In this document: positions 1-5,781 of the stretch, piece after piece
Layout: each line of letters starts with the position of its first letter
Position numbering within the stretch: the first letter of the stretch is position 1
Origin: an uncultured Eubacteriales bacterium
GTDB lineage: Bacteria > Bacillota > Clostridia > Oscillospirales > RGIG7773
Direction: 5' to 3'
Length of the DNA: 8,360 nt
Assembly (NCBI GenBank): GCA_934541205.1
Contig: CAKTDK010000071.1
Span: 1-8,360, forward strand
Made by a program: the position numbers and the translations under genes
The notes under the pieces: generated by a model
The model's database searches: none
The model's input: only the letters and a program-made list of their open reading frames with translations
Told to the model about the DNA's origin: nothing

Positions 1-437
1 CGATGTATGCAACTTTGCTAACACCTCATCTAGCTGTAAGAGTTGTGGGTGAAAACGAAGAAGCTGCAAAATCGGTAGGTATAAAATCCGACGCTATAAA
101 ATACGGTGCAGTACTGATAGGAGCATTTTTATGCGCCCTTGCAGGAGCAAATCTTTCTGTTGAAAGAACTGCTCTTTATACAAACAATATGACTGCAGGA
201 AGAGGATTTATAGCTATAGCAGCAATATACTGCGGACGGGGTATGCCTGTAAAATCCACATTATATGCAATTGTATTTGGACTTACAAAATCTTTGTCAA
301 TAAATCTTGCTCTCAATGCGGGACCGATTTCGGGACTTTTTGAAATGGTGCCTTATGTAATGATGGTTATCGTTTTGGCAGTGGTATCCGCTATTGAAAG
401 CAGCCATACAAAACTGAGAGGTTTCAGAAATGAATAA
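1..437 (+). CDS. Nucleoside/simple-sugar ABC transporter permease, C-terminal part (5' truncated)
   Basis: This is the C-terminal ~144 residues of an integral membrane permease of the BPD_transp_2 type (YufQ/NupQ, RbsC-like), which imports nucleosides or sugars with an ATPase and a binding lipoprotein. The reading frame is open from base 3. The ATG there is probably internal, because family members are about 300 residues long. Visible family marks are RVVGENEEAAKSVGI near the start (the cytoplasmic loop that contacts the ATPase), a hydrophobic segment (GAVLIGAFLCALAGA), the MTAGRGFIAIAA motif, and a final hydrophobic segment (VPYVMMVIVLAVVSAI). The stop overlaps the next gene's start by 8 bases, so the two are translationally linked. 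This suggests the imported compound feeds the enzymes that follow. The partner permease, ATPase and lipoprotein would lie to the left of the window. Nucleoside rather than sugar specificity is inferred from the phosphorylase downstream. Confidence 0.88.
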   Translation, partial: MYATLLTPHLAVRVVGENEEAAKSVGIKSDAIKYGAVLIGAFLCALAGANLSVERTALYTNNMTAGRGFIAIAAIYCGRGMPVKSTLYAIVFGLTKSLSINLALNAGPISGLFEMVPYVMMVIVLAVVSAIESSHTKLRGFRNE

Positions 438-1002
438 AACAAAAACAGCGCTTATTATAGTTGATATGGTAAAGGATTTTACAGATCCTGAGGGCCTTGT
501 ATTTTATCCTCAAAACCGTGAAATTCTTCCCAAAATAAAAGATGTACTTGATTATTGCCGTTCAAAAAACGCGCTTATAATATTTTTGCGTCATAGCTAC
601 AGAGCAGGCAAATATGATAAAAATCTTGTTAATATGCGTCCTAACTGTATTGAAAATACAGGAGGGGATGAAATTGATCCGATGCTTAAGGTAGATGGCG
701 AAAAAGACTATGTTGTTAAAAAAAGGCGTTACAGTGGATTTGTGGGAACTGATCTTGATATGATTTTAAGAGAAAACGGCATTGAAAATACTATTATAGT
801 GGGAACAAAAACAAACTGCTGTATAAGAGCTACCGTTACAGACGCTTATAATCTTGATTATAACGCTTATGTGGTTGAAGAATGTGTGGCTACAAACAGT
901 GAAGAAGTTAACCGTATGCATCTTGAAGATATAAGAAAGTATCTTGGAAAAGTAGTTAATTTTCAGCAAATGAAAGAACTGTTTGAAAGAGGTGAGCTTT
1001 AA
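430..1002 (+). CDS. Isochorismatase-family cysteine hydrolase, substrate unknown
   Basis: This 190-residue protein has the isochorismatase-like alpha/beta fold and is of normal family length. The family cleaves amide-type C-N bonds (nicotinamide, N-carbamoyl compounds, ureidoacrylate) or isochorismate's ether. The catalytic triad is readable: Asp12 in ALIIVDMVKDF, Lys98 in VVKKRRYSGF, and the nucleophile most likely Cys131 in TKTNCCIRATVTDA (Cys130 is next to it). The Asp-x-His...His metal site of true nicotinamidases is not seen; the equivalent stretch reads FLRHSYRAGKYD. A canonical PncA role is therefore less likely. The start at 430 is supported by GAGAGG at 416-421, inside the permease gene. 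The stop directly abuts the next ATG. In this operon it may deaminate or decarbamoylate a released base or its breakdown product (inference). Confidence 0.9.
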   Translation: MNKTKTALIIVDMVKDFTDPEGLVFYPQNREILPKIKDVLDYCRSKNALIIFLRHSYRAGKYDKNLVNMRPNCIENTGGDEIDPMLKVDGEKDYVVKKRRYSGFVGTDLDMILRENGIENTIIVGTKTNCCIRATVTDAYNLDYNAYVVEECVATNSEEVNRMHLEDIRKYLGKVVNFQQMKELFERGEL

Positions 1003-1947
1003 ATGAAATATGATGTTATTGCAAGCGGATATGTAAGCATGGACAGAGTTATAAAAATAGGCTCTCCTGCAAAAGTCGGTTTTACTTCTATAGTAAAAAA
1101 TAAGGATAACGCCCGTATAAATTACGGGGGATGTTCTACAAACATTTGTTATCTTTTGGCAAAGCTTAATAAAAAAGCTCTTCCTATGATACGTCTTGGC
1201 GAGCTTGATACAAAAGAACTGGGCTTTTATGATTATTTAAAAGATGCGGGAGTTTGTATGGACGCAGTTGAGCTTGTAAAAGATGAAACAACTTCAAATT
1301 GCTATCTTCTGCTTGATGAAGAAAAAAATCATATAACTATTTTTTATCCCGGAGCTCAGGACGGAAAATATTCAAAACCTATGGACAAAGAATTTTTTGA
1401 ACAGTCAAAATACGCTGTAATAACCGTAGGAGCTTATGAAGATAACGTAGAATTTTTTAATAAATGCAAAGAAACAAAAACTCCTCTTATTTTCGGAATG
1501 AAAAGTGATTTTGAGGCTTTTCCGGTAGATTTTTTAAAGGAGATACTTCTTTACAGCGAAATAATATTTACAAATGAAGTTGAAAGAGAAGAAATTGAAA
1601 AGCTTTATTCTTTAAATTCGATTACCGACCTTTTTGATAAAGGCAACGCAAGAGTTATAATAACTACTCTTGGCAAAAAAGGCAGCATGTATTATGAAAA
1701 AACAGATGAAGGTATAAAAACCGGAACAATAGGCGCTGCCGAAGAAAATCCGGTAGTTGATACTACAGGTTCGGGAGATGCATATATTGCAGGATTTATA
1801 TACGGACTTTTGGAAAATATGAGTATTGAACAATGCTGCAACAGAGGAAGCGTTTTGTCTTCTTTTATTATAGAAAAAATGGGATGTATAACCAACGCAC
1901 CGACTTTGGAGCAATATAATGAAAGATATAAAAGACTTATAAAATAA
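1003..1947 (+). CDS. PfkB/ribokinase-family sugar or nucleoside kinase
   Basis: This 314-residue kinase has normal family length and would transfer the gamma-phosphate of ATP to a sugar or nucleoside hydroxyl in the cytoplasm. The N-terminal glycine motif is present (NYGGCSTN, Gly42-Gly43 and Asn47). The C-terminal family signature, DTTGSGDAYIAG at 253-264, has the catalytic base Asp259 and the GSG anion hole. The TNEVE stretch near residue 190 corresponds to the usual N-x-x-E magnesium motif. The specificity lid region (VGFTSIVKNKD) resembles no subfamily I can name, so ribokinase, ribose-1-phosphate kinase, pseudouridine kinase or nucleoside kinase are all possible. The ATG follows the previous stop with no gap; GAGGTGAG at 989-996 is a good ribosome site six bases upstream. 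Its place before a nucleoside phosphorylase suggests action on the nucleoside or its released sugar. Confidence 0.9.
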   Translation: MKYDVIASGYVSMDRVIKIGSPAKVGFTSIVKNKDNARINYGGCSTNICYLLAKLNKKALPMIRLGELDTKELGFYDYLKDAGVCMDAVELVKDETTSNCYLLLDEEKNHITIFYPGAQDGKYSKPMDKEFFEQSKYAVITVGAYEDNVEFFNKCKETKTPLIFGMKSDFEAFPVDFLKEILLYSEIIFTNEVEREEIEKLYSLNSITDLFDKGNARVIITTLGKKGSMYYEKTDEGIKTGTIGAAEENPVVDTTGSGDAYIAGFIYGLLENMSIEQCCNRGSVLSSFIIEKMGCITNAPTLEQYNERYKRLIK

Positions 1948-1954
1948 TAAAAAA

Positions 1955-2004
1955 CGGAAACACTTATTTGAAAAACTAACAACATTTCAAAAAAGATATT
2001 TCCG
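1955..2004 (+). other. Nested inverted repeat ahead of the phosphorylase ribosome site
   Basis: The gap between the kinase and phosphorylase genes holds two nested inverted repeats. The outer arms are CGGAAA (1955-1960) and TTTCCG (1999-2004); the inner arms are TTTGAAA (1967-1973) and TTTCAAA (1985-1991), with an 11-base loop. The outer right arm touches the ribosome site GGAAAGG (2004-2010). The structure could influence translation or mRNA processing of the following gene. It lacks a T-run, so it does not look like a terminator. It is mostly A/T and may be chance. Confidence 0.35.
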
Positions 2005-2019
2005 GAAAGGCGGGATAAA

Positions 2020-2772
2020 ATGGAAACGTTATATTTAAAAAGCAAGCCCGGAGATATATCCAAATATGTTCTTTTTTCGGGAGATCCATGGAGAGTTGAA
2101 GTCCTTGTAAAGCATCTTGACAATCCTAAGCATATTGCTTTTGCAAGAGAATTTAATACCTATACGGGAACTTATAAGAAAGTTCCCATAACGGTATCGT
2201 CGACAGGTATAGGAGCTCCTTCCGCAGCAATTGCGGTGGAGGAAATGTATCAGTGCGGGATGGAAGTTGCCGTGAGAATGGGTACGGTAATGGGACTTCG
2301 CGATGATATGCTGGGAAAAATATTTATACCTACCGCTTGTATGAGAGATGAAAATACAAGCACGACTTATGTAAGAAAAAGCTATCCTGCGGTGGCTGAT
2401 TTTGAGCTTGTTTCCTGTATGGAAGAAAGTTCAAGATTGATAGGACGCGATACCGTAAAAGGGATAAACTGTACTATGGATGGATTTTACAGTCAGATGA
2501 AAGATTCAAGATATTCTCTTGAACAGAAAAATGACCATTCAAAGACTTTCGAGGAACTTAAAAGTCTGAATGTTTTGGGAGCTGATATGGAATCTTCCTG
2601 TATTTTAACCCTTACAAATCTTATGGGGATCAAAGGCTGTATTGTCACTATGACTACTGTTCTTGAAAATCTTAAGGATTTTTTAAAGGGAGAAGCAAGA
2701 ACAAAATCCGAAGAGGATTTATGTATTGCCGCTCTTGAAGGTATAGTAATATATCATAACAAAAATAAATAG
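2020..2772 (+). CDS. Uridine-phosphorylase-like nucleoside phosphorylase (PNP/UDP family)
   Basis: This 250-residue enzyme resembles E. coli Udp and should split a nucleoside with phosphate into base plus pentose-1-phosphate. Phosphate-site residues of that family are present: GDPWR (Gly21, Arg25), Arg43 in REF, and RMGT (Arg86, Thr89). The ribose-binding Met190-Glu191 lies in GADMESS, and AVADFE fits the Udp pattern. The base pocket differs. E. coli Udp uses Gln166 and Arg168 in GQERY; here the likely match reads KDSRY, keeping Arg164 but replacing the glutamine with Asp162. The glycine run after RMGT (TTGAI in Udp) is VMGLR. Specificity may therefore not be uridine. The start at 2020 has GGAAAGG at 2004-2010, nine bases before it. 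It sits within the uptake/kinase operon, and a second phosphorylase of a different fold lies at 5782. Confidence 0.87.
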   Translation: METLYLKSKPGDISKYVLFSGDPWRVEVLVKHLDNPKHIAFAREFNTYTGTYKKVPITVSSTGIGAPSAAIAVEEMYQCGMEVAVRMGTVMGLRDDMLGKIFIPTACMRDENTSTTYVRKSYPAVADFELVSCMEESSRLIGRDTVKGINCTMDGFYSQMKDSRYSLEQKNDHSKTFEELKSLNVLGADMESSCILTLTNLMGIKGCIVTMTTVLENLKDFLKGEARTKSEEDLCIAALEGIVIYHNKNK

Positions 2773-2788
2773 AAAGGTATGATTATCA

Positions 2789-3583
2789 ATGAGAGATATA
2801 AGCTTTTATAAAAAAGGCGGAAAATTTATATTCGGAATGGTACATTGCAAAGCTCTTCCGGGAACCGCATTTTTCGACGGAGATATGAAAAAAATCATGG
2901 ATTTGGCTGTAAAGGATGCAATAACTCTTGAAAAAGCGGGAGTTGACGCTATGATAGTTGAAAATATGGGAGATGATCCATTCGGTGAAAAGCTTGATAC
3001 TCCCCAAGTTGCCGCTCTTGCGGCAGTAGCTGCCGTTGTAGCGGAAAATGTAAAAGTTCCTATTGGTATTGACGCAGCTATGAATGATTATGAAGCGGCT
3101 TTGTCAATTGCAAAAGCAGTCGGAGCAGATTTTGTAAGAATTCCGGTTTTTGTTGACACAGTTGAATTTACTGGCGGTATTATACAGCCATGCGCAAGAA
3201 AAGCTATGATTTTGAGGAAAAATCTTGGCGCTGAAAATGTAAAAATTCTTGCGGATATACAGGTAAAACATTCTCATATGGTGCTTACTCATGTATCAAT
3301 TGAGGACAGCGCGTCTGCGGCACAAAGCTCAGGAGCCGACGGAATAATAGTTACCGGAACTCATATAGGAAAAGAAACTCCTATGGAAATTATAAAAAGG
3401 GTTAAAGCAGTAACAAATATTCCTATTATTGTCGGTAGCGGATTTAAAACCGAAAATGCTAAAGAACAGCTTGAAATTGCTGACGGCGCTATTGTAGGTT
3501 CAAGCATAAAAGAGGGCGGAGTGTTTACAAATCCCGTTTCTTTGGAACTTACAAAAGAGCTTGTTGATAAAGTAAAAAAATAA
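2789..3583 (+). CDS. BtpA/SgcQ-family TIM-barrel protein
   Basis: This 264-residue protein belongs to the BtpA family, named after a cyanobacterial photosystem I biogenesis factor; SgcQ is an enteric relative in a sugar gene cluster. No firmly established reaction is known to me. Family marks in order are FGMVHCKALPGT (15-26), VENMGDDPF (57-65), the barrel strand ADIQVKHSH (155-163), VTGTHIGKE (188-196), IIVGSGFKTEN (213-223) and VGSSIKEGG (236-244). The last three resemble the phosphate-binding C-terminal loops of (beta/alpha)8 barrels, which suggests a phosphorylated substrate. AAAGG at 2773-2777 precedes the ATG by 11 bases; an out-of-frame ATG at 2779 is unlikely to be used. Its position suggests an isomerase- or lyase-like step on the sugar phosphate (inference). 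Confidence 0.88.
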   Translation: MRDISFYKKGGKFIFGMVHCKALPGTAFFDGDMKKIMDLAVKDAITLEKAGVDAMIVENMGDDPFGEKLDTPQVAALAAVAAVVAENVKVPIGIDAAMNDYEAALSIAKAVGADFVRIPVFVDTVEFTGGIIQPCARKAMILRKNLGAENVKILADIQVKHSHMVLTHVSIEDSASAAQSSGADGIIVTGTHIGKETPMEIIKRVKAVTNIPIIVGSGFKTENAKEQLEIADGAIVGSSIKEGGVFTNPVSLELTKELVDKVKK

Positions 3584-3619
3584 AATACTAAAAAATTCTT
3601 GAAAGGATTGTGATATAAA

Positions 3620-4756
3620 ATGATGAGACCTATTAAAATGGCAGGAGACCAGCTTATGTTCGGTCAGGGCTGTCTTGCTCATCTTGAAACTTTAAAAGGC
3701 GAGAGAGCAATGATTGTTACCTCAGGCGATATTTTCGATAAAAACGGTATTATGGATACCGTTGTAAATCACTTAAAAAATGCAAATATAAAATCTGAAA
3801 TTTTCAGAGATGTTGAACCGGATCCCAGTTTTGCAACTGTTATGAAAGGTGCAAAAGCTATGTCGGAGTTTAAACCTGATATTATAGTTGCTTTGGGTGG
3901 CGGTTCTGCGATGGATGCGGCAAAAGGTATGTGGATATATTATGAGCATCCCGAGCTTACAAAGCTTTCAGATATTGAAGCGCCAAACGAGTTTCCGAAG
4001 CTGAGAAACAAAGCTGTAATGGTATGTATTCCTTCTACAGCGGGAACGGCAAGTGAAGTATCAAGGTCAATAGTTATAAGCGATGAAAATCATGTTAAAC
4101 ATGGTATCGGCAATATGGAAATGATGCCTGATATAGCTATTTGCGCACCGGAAGTTACTGCTTCAATGCCTAAAAAGATTACTGCTGAAACAGGCATGGA
4201 CGCTCTTACTCATGCTCTTGAAGCCTTGGTTTCAAAAAGAGCTCATTTTTTAAGTGATATACTTGCAAAACAAGCAATTATAGATATTGTTGAATATCTT
4301 CCAAAAGCTTATGAAGACGGTTCAAATCTTGAATACAGAGAAAAAATGCTTAATGCTTCAACTACCGCAGGAATTGCGTTTACTAACGTATCTCTTGGAA
4401 TAGTTCATTCAATGGCACATACCCTTGGAAGTATATTTATGGTTCCTCACGGCCTTGCAAATGCTGTTCTTCTGCCTTATGTTATGGAATTTAACTGCGA
4501 CGAGCCTTATGCTAAAAAAGCTTATGATGAAATGGCTCAAAAAGTTGGAGCTTCCGACATGGTAAAAGTAGTTAAGGATTTGAATGCTAAAATAGGTATT
4601 CCGTCAAAACTTTCTGAAATTATTTCTGATAAAGAAAAATTCATGTTAAAGCTTGATGAAATGGGTGAAATGGCAAAAGCAGACGGATGTACAAAAACAA
4701 ATCCGATTATTCCTACCGTTGAACAGATTAAAGAGCTTTATATAAAAGCTTATTAA
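3620..4756 (+). CDS. Iron-type (group III) NAD(P)-dependent alcohol dehydrogenase
   Basis: This 378-residue oxidoreductase is of normal length for the Fe-ADH family (FucO, butanol dehydrogenase). It would interconvert an aldehyde and an alcohol using NAD(P)H. The nucleotide-binding GGGSAMDAAK is at 93-102, followed by PSTAGTASEVS (139-149). The metal ligands are all present: Asp194 and His198 in GMDALTHALE, His263 in GIVHSMAHTLG, and His277 in PHGLANA. His267 is also kept. The site therefore looks active. GAAAGGA at 3601-3607 is about 12 bases from the first ATG; the second ATG (3623) is equally possible as the start. In this operon it could reduce a short aldehyde released by aldol cleavage and regenerate NAD(P)+ in an anaerobe (inference from context). 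The exact substrate is not readable. Confidence 0.93.
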   Translation: MMRPIKMAGDQLMFGQGCLAHLETLKGERAMIVTSGDIFDKNGIMDTVVNHLKNANIKSEIFRDVEPDPSFATVMKGAKAMSEFKPDIIVALGGGSAMDAAKGMWIYYEHPELTKLSDIEAPNEFPKLRNKAVMVCIPSTAGTASEVSRSIVISDENHVKHGIGNMEMMPDIAICAPEVTASMPKKITAETGMDALTHALEALVSKRAHFLSDILAKQAIIDIVEYLPKAYEDGSNLEYREKMLNASTTAGIAFTNVSLGIVHSMAHTLGSIFMVPHGLANAVLLPYVMEFNCDEPYAKKAYDEMAQKVGASDMVKVVKDLNAKIGIPSKLSEIISDKEKFMLKLDEMGEMAKADGCTKTNPIIPTVEQIKELYIKAY

Positions 4757-4774
4757 ACTTTAAGGAGATATAAT

Positions 4775-5494
4775 ATGAAACTTATATGTTATTTATCAAA
4801 CGGTTATCCAAGTATTGATTCCAGCATAAAAATGGCAAAAGATTATGTGGATGCCGGTGCAGATATAATTGAAGTGGATTTCCCATCAAGAGATCCTTAC
4901 CTTGAGGGAGAATATATAGCAAATCGAATGGCTGAGGCTTTAAAAGCCTGTGATGATTATGACAAATATATGGAGGGTATGCTTAAAATAAAAGCAGAAA
5001 ATCCAAATACACGATTTATTGTTTTGGCTTATGAAAATACAGTTGTTGAAATAGGAGTTGATAAATATGCAAAATTCCTTCTTGACAACGGATTTGAAGA
5101 TATAATTTATGTAGGCGCTGAGCATGATGAAATTAAAAAACAGCTTATTGAAAAAGGCATAAAAGTATCATGCTATGTTCAGTATCATATGCCGGAAGAT
5201 GAAGTAAAAGCAGCAATTGAAGCAAACGGCTTTGTGTATATGCAGGCAAAACCTACGACGGGAAATGTAAATCCCAAATATCCTACTTTGAAAGATTGTA
5301 TAAAAGCGCTTCGTGACGCAGGAATAAAAAGAGAAATTTATGCCGGCGTGGGAATTGCAACGACAGAAGATGTTCAAATGGCAAAAGAAGCAGGAGCAGA
5401 CGCTGTTTTTGTAGGAAGCAGAATATTAAAGCTTCAGCAAGACATTCCGGCGATGAAAGACGCTATAAGAGAACTTAAAAATGCTGCATTATAA
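4775..5494 (+). CDS. Stand-alone tryptophan-synthase-alpha-like TIM barrel, probable lyase
   Basis: This 239-residue barrel resembles TrpA but is about 30 residues shorter than E. coli TrpA (268), and no trpB or other trp gene is nearby. TrpA cleaves indole-3-glycerol phosphate by retro-aldol chemistry. The catalytic glutamate matches Glu33 (IIEVDFPSRDPYLEG, against ELGIPFSDPLADG). The second acid, Asp60 of E. coli, is Glu44 here. Tyr155 in VYMQAKPTTG matches Tyr175. The phosphate-binding loops are kept: PTTG (160-163), AGVGI (190-194) and VGSRI (213-217). A phosphorylated substrate and aldolase-like chemistry are therefore plausible, while the altered acid and loop 6 argue against the normal indole substrate. 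AAGGAGA at 4762-4768 is a strong ribosome site six bases upstream. It is the last gene of the operon. A true tryptophan role is unlikely from context. Confidence 0.82.
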   Translation: MKLICYLSNGYPSIDSSIKMAKDYVDAGADIIEVDFPSRDPYLEGEYIANRMAEALKACDDYDKYMEGMLKIKAENPNTRFIVLAYENTVVEIGVDKYAKFLLDNGFEDIIYVGAEHDEIKKQLIEKGIKVSCYVQYHMPEDEVKAAIEANGFVYMQAKPTTGNVNPKYPTLKDCIKALRDAGIKREIYAGVGIATTEDVQMAKEAGADAVFVGSRILKLQQDIPAMKDAIRELKNAAL

Positions 5495-5495
5495 T

Positions 5496-5518
5496 ATAAC
5501 AAAATAATATTTTGTTAT
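5496..5518 (+). other. AT-rich hairpin directly after the operon's last stop codon
   Basis: ATAACAAAAT (5496-5505) and ATTTTGTTAT (5509-5518) form a perfect 10-base inverted repeat with a 3-base loop, starting one base after the TAA. With only one G-C pair it would be a weak RNA stem. It may protect the 3' end or add to termination ahead of the stronger hairpin at 5556. Confidence 0.35.
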
Positions 5519-5555
5519 TATAATGATATAAATCCCCCCTCTTCATATTTTTCTT

Positions 5556-5590
5556 GAAAGGCTCTGTGAATTTTTCGCAGAGTCTTTCTT
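5556..5590 (+). terminator. Rho-independent terminator of the seven-gene operon
   Basis: A 15-base-pair stem pairs 5556-5570 (GAAAGGCTCTGTGAA) with 5574-5588 (TTCGCAGAGTCTTTC) around a TTT loop, using two G-T wobbles and no mismatch. The 3' side runs into CTTTCTT, a broken T-tract. It lies 62 bases after the TrpA-like stop and separates that operon from pdp. The -35-like TTGAAT at 5589 overlaps its 3' edge. Confidence 0.82.
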
Positions 5591-5619
5591 GAATAAATAA
5601 GGTTTTTATATATTATAAT
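5589..5619 (+). promoter_or_regulatory. Candidate sigma-A promoter at element copy 1
   Basis: TTGAAT (5589-5594) is followed by a perfect TATAAT (5614-5619) with a long 19-base spacer; TATTAT at 5611 gives 16 bases. Transcription would begin near 5626 and lead into the structured element and pdp. The same TTATAATAA string starts element copy 2, which supports this box being functional. Confidence 0.5.
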
Positions 5620-5690
5620 AATTTCACGTTGTATTTGAAAACGGAGCTTTTTATGGCTGAGGGAGCGTTGAAACAAAAAATTGTTTTGTT
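5613..5690 (+). ncRNA. Structured leader element, copy 1, upstream of pdp
   Basis: Bases 5613-5674 align without a gap to 7108-7169 (45 of 62 identical by hand count). The element can form a long bulged hairpin: TTCA/TGAG, a bulged C at 5627, GTTG paired by wobbles with TGGC, a TAT bulge, then an arm closing on the loop GGA (5643-5645). A conserved linker ending in TTGAAAC follows. A second stem pairs AACAAAA (5672-5678) with TTTTGTT (5684-5690). Two arm mismatches remain (5636/5652 and 5641/5647), so this copy is weaker than copy 2. It may be a cis-acting RNA or a dispersed repeat; I do not recognise it as a known riboswitch. Confidence 0.45.
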
Positions 5691-5748
5691 ATTTTATGTA
5701 TATGTTATAATAAGTTTATATTATAATTTATTGGAAAGTTGTAAATAA
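5653..5748 (+). other. Small ORF for a 31-residue hydrophobic peptide (uncertain)
   Basis: An ATG at 5653 opens a 31-codon frame ending in TAA at 5746-5748. GGAG (5643-5646) sits six bases upstream, an ideal ribosome-site spacing. After a short start (MAEGALKQK) the peptide is mainly hydrophobic (IVLLFYVYVIISLYY) and ends LLESCK, so it could span a membrane. It lies inside the copy 1 element; the matching position in copy 2 is ACA, not ATG, so the frame is not conserved with the element. It could be a leader peptide, a small membrane peptide, or chance in AT-rich DNA. Confidence 0.2.
5681..5711 (+). promoter_or_regulatory. Candidate second promoter for pdp
   Basis: TTGTTT (5681-5686) and TATAAT (5706-5711) lie 19 bases apart, about 70 bases before the pdp start. 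The string TATATGTTATAATAA here also precedes copy 2 (7103-7116), so this is a second copy of the same -10 context. Another TATAAT at 5722-5727 has no convincing -35. AT-richness makes false hits likely. Confidence 0.35.
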
Positions 5749-5781
5749 TCAAATATATACTTACAGTAAGGGAGCAAAAAA

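Noticed and set aside
3..5. ATG at base 3 as the true start of the first gene
   Set aside because: The protein would be half the family's length and lack its N-terminal membrane segments; no ribosome site can be seen. It is treated as an internal Met of a truncated gene.
1612..2123. Minus-strand ORFs of 100 and 143 codons opposite the kinase and phosphorylase genes
   Set aside because: They lie antisense to well-supported genes with clear motifs and encode low-complexity Ser/Phe/Ile-rich sequence, as expected of shadow frames.
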